A stretch of 58,200 nt of DNA from Paulinella micropora (lineage: Eukaryota; Cercozoa; Imbricatea; Euglyphida), in assembly GCA_009731375.1 (NCBI GenBank), contig BJOX01000115.1, forward strand, positions 126,337 to 184,536, given 5' to 3'. Positions 40,728 through 51,048 of the stretch are shown here, piece after piece (the stretch's first letter is position 1; every line of letters starts with the position of its first letter). The notes below the pieces were generated by a model, which did no database searches, was not told the origin of the DNA, and saw only the letters and a list, made by a program, of their open reading frames with translations. Both the position numbers and the translations under genes were made by a program.

Positions 40728-41121
40728 ATTGTGCCACTGTAAGTTGCACATCCTTCTAGTACTCGCAGTTATATGTGGTAATACATAGGCAATAGGCAAG
40801 GAGGGCCGGCAGAGAATAGATTTAAGTGAATTTGCCACTAAGGACAATCCGGTAACGGATATTCTCAAGTAACGGTATTTTTGTCCGACGCATAGTGACT
40901 TTCAGCTTCTGGTCGGGGCTATCTTGTGGCGCGCGTGTTTCGGACATATTGCCATACTGGATTGGCGGAGAATTTACTTTTGGTTAGCGCGTGGGCAGTG
41001 AGCCCATCGGTGGGCGGATTGCAATTCTTCAGTTTCATCCGCTTCAGTGTTTATTTCGGTGGAGTTGTCGGCTGCGTGGCTACGGCGTGGAGCAGCGGCG
41101 ACGCTGGCAAGGTTCATCGGT

Positions 41122-41144
41122 GGGTCTGTCTTCGTGACAGACCC
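41122..41144. other. 9-bp perfect hairpin, copy 1
   Basis: Stem GGGTCTGTC, loop TTCGT, perfect complement; followed by CCAAATCAGGCC. It is nearly identical to 42131-42153. Confidence 0.8.
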
Positions 41145-41500
41145 CAAATCAGGCCGCCTCCCCTCCTATTCGTTTCTGTCGTTGTTGTCGGGTGATGGAA
41201 TTCGCTTTTCAGTTTGCAGTTTTAGGCGAGCACATGTTGCGCTTGCTGTGCATGTTGTGGTGTGAGCCTCAGAATCGTGGGAGCTCCGCAGCAAGCGTGG
41301 GGGAGGACGGCGCCAGACACCACTACTTTGTTTTGGTTTGTCTGCGGTGGTTTCCGCCTGGGTTCGTTTCAACAGGCGGTGGTGGCCCCGGTTGTGGGGC
41401 CTGGTGGACGGTCTTACTTGCGACGTGTGTTTCAGAGCTGTGGGTGGCAGGAGCCACAGTGAATCTATTTTTTAAGTGGTTGAAGTCGCTTTCGGCGGCG

Positions 41501-41529
41501 TTTGTTTCCCCTCAATGAGGGGAAACAAA
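41501..41529. other. 13-bp perfect hairpin
   Basis: Stem TTTGTTTCCCCTC, loop AAT, perfect complement. It is followed five bases later by the 41534-41567 structure. Confidence 0.85.
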
Positions 41530-41533
41530 GGAC

Positions 41534-41567
41534 ATGGGCCGTTGGAGGTTTGAGGACCTCGGCCCAT
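41534..41567. other. Compound hairpin
   Basis: Outer stem ATGGGCC with GGCCCAT, inner stem GAGGT with ACCTC, a one-sided GTTG bulge and loop TTGAGG. Confidence 0.75.
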
Positions 41568-42130
41568 TCGTCAGCTCTGGTGGGAGACGGGCTAGACGGT
41601 GGCAGGTGTGCCGGCATGTAGCCAGAGTCGTGCTTTTGGGCACTGGCAGGATTGTCTCTGTGCGCGGTGGCGTGTTGGTGTTGGCCCGCGATGAACATTG
41701 TTTTGGGACAGCGGCGCAGCAGCGCGGTTGTGTTACCCTTTGAGCAATGCAAGGGGAGGGCGCAAAGAACAATTTTTTTGGCAAAGCAAGTAAGGTGGGC
41801 AGGAGCACAAATTGCCTTTGAGGCAAGGCCGGCTTCAGCAGAAGCTGTGGATGAGGGCCACAAATGTGTGTGGTCGGAATGGCCAGGGTGTGCAAAGTGG
41901 TGTGACACCAAAAAGGGTCACATACCTGACGGTGGGGGGCCCCGGGGGGCTCAGGGAGCCTAAGATTTTGCCTCATCTTTACTTTCGCTTTGGCGGTGGG
42001 CTCCGGTGGTGGAGCTTGTGTACTTCTGGAGCAGCCGGGAATCAGGGATCTACGTGGTAAGCGACAAGGTGGTCGTCCGGTGGGCGTGCACGTGGTTGAG
42101 CAGAAGGCTCAAGTGGAGCTGCACTTCCGA

Positions 42131-42153
42131 GGGTCTGTCTTCAGGACAGACCC
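42131..42153. other. 9-bp perfect hairpin, copy 2
   Basis: Stem GGGTCTGTC, loop TTCAG, perfect complement; followed by CCAAACAGGCC, as in copy 1 about 1 kb away. Confidence 0.8.
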
Positions 42154-43856
42154 CAAACAGGCCAGTTACCTCGCGGACTTTAGGCCGTGGGGGTAGGAGT
42201 GCAGCGAGCGCATGGACATGTTTGTTGTCTGTGTCTGAGGCCAAGGCGCCTAATTGCTGAGCGGCGCTTGCATGGTGAACTCGTAGCGGAGGTGTGTTTT
42301 TGCGGGGTCTGGGCGGCGACGTGGAGCCGCGGCAGGAGTAGCAAGGGCGCCGCGCGCGAGACCTGGACCTGAGTGGTCATCTGTGGGAAAGGAAATGGAC
42401 GACTTCCTTTTATCTTTTCTGCTTTTGGCATATTGTGGCCGGGTGGCACAAAGGTGCCGGTGCCGGTAGCTTGCAGCGTAAGGGAACTGGAGCGCAACAG
42501 GTGGGACCTTTTGGTAATATTGCTTTGTCTCAGCGGAATGATGAGTGAGGGTCAGGTTTTCAGGACCGGTAGTACTAGGGGACTATCTAGGCAAGACATT
42601 AACTTTTACGTGCAATGCTAGTTGGTGCGGCTGTCCTGGCTGCGAGTGGTTGATTAGACGAGAGCAGGAACTGCAAGGAGCGGGTTGTGACAGTAACGCT
42701 AGTTAGGCCAGATCTCTTGGCGTATGGTCGTTGTTTGACATGGTTCCCGGTGCGGACCCGGACTTTGGACTTTGCTTCCGGTTGGAGCGCTTCTGCAATG
42801 GTGCAGTGGGAGGTTTGCCAGTCTTTTGCAGTCGTTTTGGTTGTGGAGGCCATAGTCGTCTGACGATGTGGAGCCTTTTCTGCCTGATGATGGTCGGAAC
42901 GCGACGGATTTCTTCTTCCTCCATCACGGAGGGGGGGGGGGGATGGTTGCTTATATTTCAAACTTGATTGTCAGCAGAGGGTGAGGGCAGCATGAGAAGC
43001 CCATGGCTTTTGGTGCACGTGGTGTTGCTGGTCGACCGGATGTTCTAGATGAGTTGGCCGCGGGCCGAGGCAAAAGGCGTATGTTTGTAGGCAGTGGTGG
43101 CCGATGGATGCCAGGAGTTGGTCGTTATGGCATAGCAGTGTGTCGTGCCGGGTAGGCGCGGGAGGACGGTAGAGCTTCGCCGTTTGGTCTAATGTCGCTA
43201 CGGCAGAAGGCGCCAACCTTGGCAGATGGCGGCGCGGTGGTGAGCTATTTGGACGCTATGTTTCGGGAATGAACGTTGAATCATGGACGGCGGAGCCGGG
43301 CGGCGGGGCAGGGGGAGTTTCCTGTAAGGCTGGACGGTGGGTCGCCATCCCGGGAGGGTCATGCGTCAAATCTCTTAATTCAGGTTTCTCAGTTGCTATT
43401 GTCTCTCCGACGGTGGAGTTGTTTACCAGAGGCCGTGAGCACTCTTGGTTCAGTTTAGTCGAACCTCAGGGCAGTGCTGGAGTTTTTCATGTTTGTGAGC
43501 GTATCTTCAGTTTTATTTCATATGAATATTGGTTTGCATACATATCATGGCGTCATTGATTTTCTTTTACCTGTTGGGTTACATGCGGTGATGTTGAGGT
43601 TACCTATACTTATCATAAGTTGCTGTATTGCGTAATTAATTTTGACTTATCTGTTGCTTTGTGCTTGGCTTAAGGCTAAGCAAGCGGATAGTAACTGCGT
43701 GCATTCACATCTGGCAATTGTTAATGTTTTGTCGTACATTTGTGTTTGGCGTTTGAAGCGAAGTTAGACCCTCCAATGTTTGTTGTAATATATACATTCA
43801 ACTGGTACGTTGATGTATTTAGACCATATTTGACTTTGATTGTCTAATATGCTTGG

Positions 43857-44239
43857 TTAAAAGGCTACTATGCCAGTAATCCTGCCTTCCTTTTACTACG
43901 TATACAACCGGCTCACAGGTAGACAAGCTCAAACGATATTTCAATTACTTTCGTTTTAATAATGACCTTCGTGAAGTTAGTGTGACAGTTATAATTAGCT
44001 TTCCACAACTTCGTTATAACTAGTCTTTCCACAACTAGAAAGGTCAAAAACAGGTACTACCGGTTCAGGTTAAATAACAATTTTAAACTGATCCAACCGA
44101 GACCATTTTCAAGTACTTCAGAAAAATAAGTGAGCAGTTAGACTTTCAAGTTACTAATTTTTCAATAAAAGGCAAGAGGTGACCAGCTGTCCAAGTTGAC
44201 AGCCTGATCCTCTGACTTACTACTACTGTAAATTTAAAG
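43857..44239 (+). repeat. Upstream pseudo-LTR of the Penelope-like element
   Basis: 383 bp from TTAAAAGGCTACTATG to TTTAAAG, matching 49002-49384. It contains a conserved hairpin (GCTGTC, loop CAAGTT, GACAGC) also present in copy 1. It probably holds the promoter, since ORF1 starts 50 bp downstream. Confidence 0.85.
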
Positions 44240-44288
44240 TCGCATTCTGCTGTCTATCGGTCCTTACCGTGTTACAGCTCTGAGCTCT

Positions 44289-45509
44289 ATGTCTTCAGCA
44301 ACTGCTAAAGCTAGACCTGTCATCCCGCGTGTCCAACGCAAAGCACAACAGCAAAAGATGCAAGGGGACGCCACTGAAGGTGCCTCTTCCAAGATGGCTG
44401 CACTCCTGACTGGCATACAAGTTCCTTCGCCAAAGAAGTCTCAACACAAAAGCTCCAAAATGGGTGGCAACATCAACCGCAGAGTCAAGAAATCGACTGC
44501 GATGTACCCGAACTTCCAAGAAGAGCTAGACGACTTCAACGTTACAACCACCCTTTTCTACAAAGTACACTCCAACACCACGATTGTGAAGGAGGCGAAG
44601 TTGATACCTCAAAAATGGATCAACCGTCTCCTCGCTGGCGGTAGTGCGGATCGTCTGGTTTACGCTTTAAGCTGCGTGGACCGACCACTGGCGAAAAAGT
44701 TGGAGAAGCTGACAAAAGGCTTCAATCTTGCCAATCTATTTGGTAAACTCAAATATGGGTCTATGCCAATGTGTTTTCTCTTCATCATGTTCGTCGAGAA
44801 GACTAACGAGGCAGTCAAAGCGGGGAAGGTACTAACAAGCCAGGATTTCCTTGAGGAGGCGGGCTAGACCTTTCCCATTCAAGGAGTCTCGTCCCTTGCG
44901 CTCGATTACATCGACGAGCTTATCTCTACCCCAAGAGTTCCCGAATCCCTATGGAAGACAAGATGGGGACACGGAGTCAGTGTTGGCAAAGCTTGAGCTT
45001 AACACAGAAGAGGCAAGTGAGCAAATTCGTCAAGCCTTTCGTGCGATTTTTGAGAAAACAAAATGTTTTTTGGAGGCCTTCAACATGGTTCTACCCGATC
45101 GGAGAAAAGTGCTGTGGCTACCCAAGCGGAAGAAGAGCCTGCAGTCTTGGGCACAAAGTTCATTGAAAAAGCGATTGCTAAGTTCGATGAACTCCAACAG
45201 TGTATCTTGCTGCTTGAAGAGAAAAAGTCAACCAAAGACACACTGACTGCGCCAATTTCCGAACAACTTCAGCCCAAGCAAGCAGAGTCTGACACTGCTG
45301 ATGCCTCCTCCGAGTCGGCGAAAGAGGAAGACGAGGCAGAAGAAACTAATACAGTGCCTACAACTCCAAACAAATCTGGGAAGAAAAGAAAACGTGGTGC
45401 TACTCCGCAAAACTCGAAAAAAAAACAAAAAGAAGGTATCGATTCCGCAACATCGGTGGCATCCTCTCCTTCAGCTGCGGCAAAAGCTCGCACAGCAGCT
45501 AACAAATAA
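44289..45509 (+). CDS. ORF1 of the Penelope-like element (frameshifted)
   Basis: ATG at 44289, frame open to 44867 (192 codons: MSSATAKARPVIPRVQRKAQ and on, with a helical middle). Coding character moves to another frame at 44851-45130 (LAKLELNTEEASEQIRQAFR) and returns to the first at 45063-45509 (FIEKAIAKFDELQQCILLLE, an acidic part, then KKRKRGATPQNSKKKQKE, a likely nuclear localisation signal). The intact product would be about 400 residues. No known domain. ORF2 begins 12 bp after its stop. Confidence 0.6.
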
Positions 45510-45521
45510 ACTAGATAGGGA

Positions 45522-46093
45522 ATGAGGGGAGACTTGACACGGTGCTATAATCGTTTATTTGCACTGTGCAGGCGAATTCGAGGATTATACCAACTCATCG
45601 CCAAGCCCTCCGATACAGACCTTAATACCAACGCAGATACTAGTAGAGCAAATGACACAAGATGTATTCAAAGCCTTTGCTCCTCTAGGAAATCTTTGGT
45701 AAACATCCTGTTGAAAAAAGCAAGCAACTTCGTCCCTAATATGGACAGCTTACAGGCTTTCGGCTATCTTGACAAACCGGAAAACAATCACGGGGCAAAT
45801 ATTTCGGTTGTTTAGTATATTTATTCACCTTCAACAAGTCTAGACTATGTAGGTGAAACTTCGAACTTCTTGTCAAGAATGAAACAAGAATTTCGACAAA
45901 TGAGGGCATGGAAACATTCAAAAACAAGCTCAAATTTCCAACCGGCAGTTTTGGGTATGAGAATTTCATCTCAGTTCCAATACTCAATCTTGGAAAGCTA
46001 CCTCACCAAACAAAAGGTGAAAAACTATATTCAAAATCTATCAGGGTGCAAACAGAAAAGTCTTTTATTCAGTGGTTAACGCCGAAAATGAAC
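45522..46093 (+). CDS. ORF2 N-terminus: GIY-YIG endonuclease domain
   Basis: From ATG 45522 the frame runs to TAG 45813 and on without it. Around this stop are the nuclease landmarks: VV(stop)YIYSP, then DYVGETSNFLSRMKQE (the YIG region and the catalytic Arg side). After a frameshift near 45905 come TEKSFIQWLTPKMN, with the Glu and terminal Asn expected of the fold. The TAG is a single codon change. GIY-YIG nucleases nick DNA to prime reverse transcription in Penelope-like elements. Confidence 0.7.
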
Positions 46094-46708
46094 ATGAAAA
46101 GACCAGCTTACATACAAAGTTTCAAGGCAAACATAACACACACACAAAATGTCTCACGATTCCTTCCAATCAAAGAACGGAAAAAGAGAAAACCATGTGT
46201 GGATGCTCAATGCTGTTCAAAAATGTGCTGGATGCTCAATGGTCTACGCAATCGAATTAATAATTTGACCATCTGGGCTGACCGAAACGGCGTCAACACC
46301 CACTATTGTTCCTCTCTTACCTCACTCCTCGATCGATTCGATAACAATGAGAAGGTAACAATCACAAGATATGGGAAGGGAGGAGACAAGACCGACTCTG
46401 ATTACATGATGCGAGTTTACCGCAACACAAAGATTTATGAACCGGCACCACTGCTACGACTGGCAAAACACGAACAGTCACATATACAACTTTTGTGGAC
46501 TGGACCTTATTGTCGACTTTTCTCCTCTATGGCAAAACATTTGCTGTTATATACAGAACAACCAATGGCATTCCGTATTGATTCCGAAGGAACCGTCCTA
46601 GACAAAACAGTCAACATAGAACAACTTTGGTACCATCCTAAGGCATGGGAACGTGACATGAAGAAAGCTACACGACATCATGCAATTAACATATGGGCAC
46701 AAACATAA
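45908..46708 (+). CDS. ORF2 segment between nuclease and RT
   Basis: A 266-codon frame containing the end of the nuclease, then a Cys-containing stretch (CVDAQCCSKMCWML) and a conserved-looking VTITRYGKGGDKTDSDYMMR that also occurs in copy 1. No named domain. It is the longest intact piece of ORF2. Confidence 0.65.
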   Translation: METFKNKLKFPTGSFGYENFISVPILNLGKLPHQTKGEKLYSKSIRVQTEKSFIQWLTPKMNMKRPAYIQSFKANITHTQNVSRFLPIKERKKRKPCVDAQCCSKMCWMLNGLRNRINNLTIWADRNGVNTHYCSSLTSLLDRFDNNEKVTITRYGKGGDKTDSDYMMRVYRNTKIYEPAPLLRLAKHEQSHIQLLWTGPYCRLFSSMAKHLLLYTEQPMAFRIDSEGTVLDKTVNIEQLWYHPKAWERDMKKATRHHAINIWAQT

Positions 46709-48910
46709 ACCATTCCACGTTGGAAGATAAAAAACGAATTGCATATATTGTGAGATCTCGATTACTACGTTATCCAGATATCCTCAAAAGCTCAAACTAC
46801 ACGATGAAAATGCTTTTCATTGACAACTTTTCCAGAAAAGAACTTAAGACAATTCCATCAATTATCTTGCAACACATCAAGGTACCACAACAAATTCAGA
46901 CTGCTATACTATCATTGGCTATTCAAAAGAACTCGCCGTCTATTGCAAAGAGTCTCATAAACATACACATGTGGATTGAGTCTTTTGACTTCCAGTTTAG
47001 TCAACAACCGACATGCTCTTCATTATGTCATAATGGAGTTCATTTCAGTTCTAGACTGAGAAATATGCATGGAGATATGGGAACAATTGGAGCACAACAT
47101 GCATTTGCTATCCCCTATCTCGATGAAGAGAGTGCGCAGAAAGAGTTCTGGCAGTCGATAAAACGATACGTTGCCCAAATACGTGACGTCATTTTTGGAA
47201 AAGCATGATCCGGCCAAGGTCCGGGCCGGCCGTTCCAAGACGATTTTCACAGAGCAACAACATAGCGACAAGCAGATACAGAACGAAAAACATGCATTAC
47301 TCACTTTATTACAATCCATGGGAATAGCAAAGACTGCGGGCAATACAATGGTTCGAAATTTACAAAAAAAATATGGGATACCAACCGTCAAAATTTCGGT
47401 AAATGTACGACGAGTACAACTGCAGAAAAAATAAGTTGGAAAACCTTACAATCGGTGAAAGCCTATATGGAGAAAAATAAACTGTTTGTAAAAGACCTCG
47501 ATAAAAATAAAAACCAATTATGGGTAGAATGCCCGGTTCTGCTTTGGAAAAGACTAACACAGGAAGTAATCAATTCCCCGTGTTTCAAATCAGTTAGTAT
47601 GACCGAAGAACAAATTCTACGCAAGTATAGACAAGAATACAATAAACGCAAACTAAATCGCTTTGCTCCATTGAATAGAAGGGGCTGTGTCCATAAAGTT
47701 ATGACCTCCCCCAAGGACAAAGATCCTGAAAATAAAACGAGACTTATTTGTATTCAATCTCGGTCTCAAGGAAGAAAAATGCTCAAGTATGCAGCTAAAG
47801 CTTTAAATTTTCTCGTCCTACAAGTAACAAAATAAGTTCCCAATTTCAATCTCAACAAGCTTTCGGATTTAAAAGGGAAAATCAAAAAAGCCCAAACATT
47901 TTTTCAAAAATTAGAGAATAAATTGGATGTAGATTTAGATGTCCAAACGCTCTCGTTTGATGTGAAACAAATGTTTACGTGGTTAGATAAAAAAGAAATC
48001 GTGATGTCCCTTTACTGGCTTTTTATGATTCTTGGCGAATATGAAGCCACACGAAAAAGAGGAAAGCAAAGAGAAAAAGTGCAAGTCTCGAAAACACTAA
48101 GGCTTGATATGAATGGACTTATGAAATATGACGTAGGATGGCACCATAGTGCATCACGTGATGATTATGTAGTATTTACTTTCCAAGATCTATTAGACAT
48201 AGTAGAAATGGATTTAGATAATACATTTTTCGTCATGGGCAATGCATGCTTTCAGCAAATCAAAGGTTGTCCTATTGGAGGCTACCTCTCTTCCCCACTA
48301 GCCCAAATCAAATGTATTTGACGAGTTGCGTTTCTTAACTATACTGCGTAGGCAGAATTTGTCTAACTTTGTGTTTGGCATTGGACAAGTAGACGACTTA
48401 CTTTTTCTTGTCCGCTACCGTACCTGACGACCAAAAGCTTTTCGAACGTCTTGAGCCTCACGTTCGATCACTCAGACATTTAGAGTACAAGCAAGCCCAA
48501 CCTGCATATACAGGGGTTTAGAGCTTGAAGAACAAAAGGTAGAGGAAGACGAACGATTTTGCAAATTGGTTTTTGCAGGTAGTGACTTGAAAATAAGAAA
48601 GAAGCCACACTTTGGCTTTCACTCTCGTCCCCATTTCAAAAATTGGCAATCTTTGATTGACAAAGATACAACACCATAGCCACGTCTTCCGCCTCTGTCG
48701 TCATACACAGACAACAGAGTAAGAACGGCGACAATCAAAGGTATGCTTAGTATGTATCAATCTCAATCTACAAATAATGAGGTTTTAGAGCAAACTGTAT
48801 ATCAACTTCTTTTTGAGTGCAGTTATCCGAAATCAATTTTCAAAAAATCGTCAAGACAATAGTCATCAAGTTCTCCCCAAACCTGGGAAAAAATTCAACA
48901 ACGTTTTTGT
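46693..48910 (+). CDS. ORF2 reverse transcriptase of Penelope-like type (broken)
   Basis: Frames 46693-47208, 47455-47835 and 47923-48321 plus later pieces. Motifs in order: KDKDPENKTRLICIQSRSQG (fingers), LSFDVKQMFTWLDKKEI (motif A with catalytic Asp), FQQIKGCPIGGYLSSPLAQ (motif B), FGIGQVDDLLFL at about 48377-48412 (motif C with Asp-Asp), and HFGFHSRPHFKNW. A frameshift before motif C and stops near 47208, 47833 and 48679 disable it. The DD box and motif B are typical of Penelope-like and telomerase-like RTs. Confidence 0.8.
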
Positions 48911-49001
48911 CACAAAGACAACTGCATCTACACAAACTTTCGTGATACCCTTATCCAGTCTAACTTTAACTCAACACATAGCTTGCCACCAGTGAGTACC
49001 T

Positions 49002-49384
49002 TTAAAAGGCTACTATGGCAGTAATCCTGCCTTCCTTTTACTACGTATACAACCGGCTCACAGGTAGACAAGCTCAAACGATATTTCAATTACTTTCGTT
49101 TTAATAATGACCTTCGTGAAGTTAGTGTGACAGTTATAATTAGCTTTCCACAACTTCGTTATAACTAGTCTTTCCACAACTAGAAAGGTCAAAAACAGGT
49201 ACTACCGGTTCAGGTCAAATAACAATTTTAAACTGATCCAACCGAGACCATTTTCAATTACTTCAGAAAAATAAGTGAGCAGTTAGACTTTCAAGTTACT
49301 AATTTTTCAATAAAAGGCAAGAGGTGACCAGCTGTCCAAGTTGACAGCCTGATCCTCTGACTTACTAGTACTGTAAATTCAAAG
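49002..49384 (+). repeat. Downstream pseudo-LTR of the Penelope-like element
   Basis: Second copy of the 383-bp repeat. It starts after the end of the RT frame and contains the hairpin GGCAG/CTGCC near its start, which the upstream copy has lost by one change (GCCAG). Confidence 0.85.
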
Positions 49385-49900
49385 ATGTATCCGGACAGCC
49401 TATCGCCAGGGACGATTCAGCAGCAGATGGGATTTCTGATATGAATCCGATGATCGGTTGCTTCTGGACAGAACTAGCAAATTTTTGCTGCCATCACTAG
49501 TATTAACTTGTAAGTTTGTGTGCCTATAGGATGAGACCACTTGTGTATTGTGTAGTGTTGCACTTGGGATGGGGATAGTTTTGCTCTTTATTCTCGGGCC
49601 TCATGCGTCGGGCTGCGTCTTTGTTCCGAGATGTCCTAGGCCCTAATTAAGGGGGAGCATTGGACAAATTAATTAGATCCTAGTCCACTACAGCGTAACC
49701 GTATAGTCACGGTAGCTTCACTCTCCTAAGTACTTAATACTTAGTAATTATTCCTGTATTACCATATTTTCTGATACTGGTGGCGATTGCCTTTATGTTC
49801 ATATATTACCAATTTGGTGAGGTTGGTTTCCTTTTTTTGGTTCTTTTGAATCTCAGTGTGACTCAGTAAAATGGTGGTAGACAACTGGGATCCCGGAGCC
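49385..49900. other. Intergenic sequence after the Penelope-like element
   Basis: About 500 bp of unique sequence. GGGGGAGCATTGGAC at about 49650 resembles a polypurine tract plus TG but no LTR partner was found. No gene is seen. Confidence 0.5.
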
Positions 49901-49904
49901 TCCG

Positions 49905-50283
49905 GTTAACATGCTAGTTTTCCTACCCGGACCTTCAAATTCTCCAATGGTGGCAAGTATTTTATTATAAATATAACAGTATAATAATAACTGAAACAGT
50001 GCTTGCGTACTTTGAAAAAACTTCCATTCTTTCTCTTCTGCTTCCCACTCACCTTTACGAGTGGCAAGTATTTTATTTTTACGCAAGCACTGTTGTCACA
50101 TATAGAATACTTGCAACTTGTAGAGCTGAGTGGGAAGCAGAAGAAATATAATGGAAGAGGTATCTTTTTTACACACGCACTGTTTTAATAAAATACTTGC
50201 CACTCGTAGGATTGAGTGGGAAGACGAAGAGATAGAATGGAAGTGGTATCAAGAGATGATCACAAAAGTGCAAATTCAAAATG

Positions 50284-50316
<33 letters not shown>

Positions 50317-50350
50317 GGTTATATTAAACCCGTGGCAGTGCTTGCGTAGT
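49905..50350. repeat. Dispersed repeat of about 75 bp, several copies in both orientations
   Basis: The unit contains GCAAGCACTG, AATAAAATACTTGCCACTCG and GAGTGGGAAG followed by GAAGAGA. Copies lie near 49905-49990 and 50010-50097 (minus sense), 50085-50157 and 50176-50243 (plus sense), with a fragment at 50336-50350 and a more distant copy inside intron 2 of gene B (50826-50880). Translated in the sense direction it gives NKILATRxxEWExEExEWK-like strings. A poly-A run (50284-50313) follows. Confidence 0.7.
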
Positions 50351-50621
50351 AGGCGAACATAAGTATTGTAAAAACAGTCAGTGGTGAACACTTGAAAGAG
50401 AGAAAACAGCAGCTGCCCAGTGACTACAGCACTCTCAGCTGAGAAGTGGGGGAGGTTTTCTCAGGTTAGAAAGTTGGACAGGTTGCCACTTAAGCCGGCT
50501 TACTCCTTTCATTGCATCAAAGTGACACGCTTTGATTTTTGTTTTCTGTCGGTCATTGACAACTGCATTCAGTTTGTGTTCGCGGTTCTTGTTCTTATCC
50601 CTGCCAGCCACAGTCACGTGT

Positions 50622-50804
50622 TCAGCCACCGAACCCTTTCTTCTTGTCCTTGGGTGGCGCAGTGCTCTTTGGCTTTGCGCTGCTTCCACCCCCTTTCTTC
50701 GTCTCCGTCTCATAGAGCTGCTGGAACACTGTGCCAACGTAGTCGAACTCTTTCCTGTAGCCTGGGTCGCTGCACACTACGTTGTTCCTCCCCGTCGCGT
50801 CCGC
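50622..50804 (-). CDS. Gene B last exon (183 bp with stop)
   Basis: Acceptor GTCTTCACCCAG on the minus strand. Reads ADATGRNNVVCSDPGYRKEF, then DYVGTVFQQLYETETKKGGG, a Lys/Pro-rich tail and GFGG, stop TGA. No AATAAA-type signal is obvious just downstream. Confidence 0.85.
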   Translation of the reverse strand, partial: ADATGRNNVVCSDPGYRKEFDYVGTVFQQLYETETKKGGGSSAKPKSTAPPKDKKKGFGG

Positions 50805-50952
50805 CTGGGTGAAGACCTTTCACACAAACACTGCTGTTTACGAATTAAAACACTTGCCACTCGCAGGGATGAGAAGGAAACGTAAGAGTAAGAAACGAAC
50901 TTCAACGCAAAGGTAGAGAGAGAAAGGAAACGAAAATTACACCACCACCACC

Positions 50953-51000
<48 letters not shown>

Positions 51001-51013
51001 GACAACAACAACG

Positions 51014-51048
<35 letters not shown>

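Larger units (their letters stand above)
40728..43856. other. Unassigned GC-richer region dense in perfect stem-loops
   Basis: Several frames are open on both strands but none shows a known domain. The stretch 41.1-42.6 kb contains unusually strong hairpins: a 13-bp perfect stem with a 3-base loop at 41501-41529, a 7+5-bp stem at 41534-41567, and two almost identical 9-bp stems at 41122-41144 and 42131-42153. From about 43.5 kb it is AT-rich up to the Penelope-like element. Confidence 0.6.
43857..49384 (+). mobile_element. Penelope-like element with N-terminal GIY-YIG (copy 2), near full length
   Basis: Direct repeats of 383 bp (43857-44239 and 49002-49384) flank ORF1 (44289-45509) and ORF2 (45522 to about 48.9 kb). 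ORF2 carries a GIY-YIG nuclease in front of the RT. In most Penelope-like elements the nuclease is C-terminal; an N-terminal position is the hallmark of the Naiad/Chlamys clade. The repeats differ at about six positions, so the copy is fairly young, but ORF2 has several frameshifts and stops. No target-site duplication is evident. Confidence 0.85.

Noticed and set aside
43857-44239. Hammerhead ribozyme in the Penelope-like pseudo-LTR
   Set aside because: Such ribozymes are known from other Penelope-like elements, but neither the CTGATGA core nor a paired GAAA was found in any of the three copies. Only simple hairpins are seen.
45813-45815. TAG in the GIY-YIG domain as a recoded codon
   Set aside because: ORF2 also has frameshifts and other stops, so simple decay is more likely than recoding.
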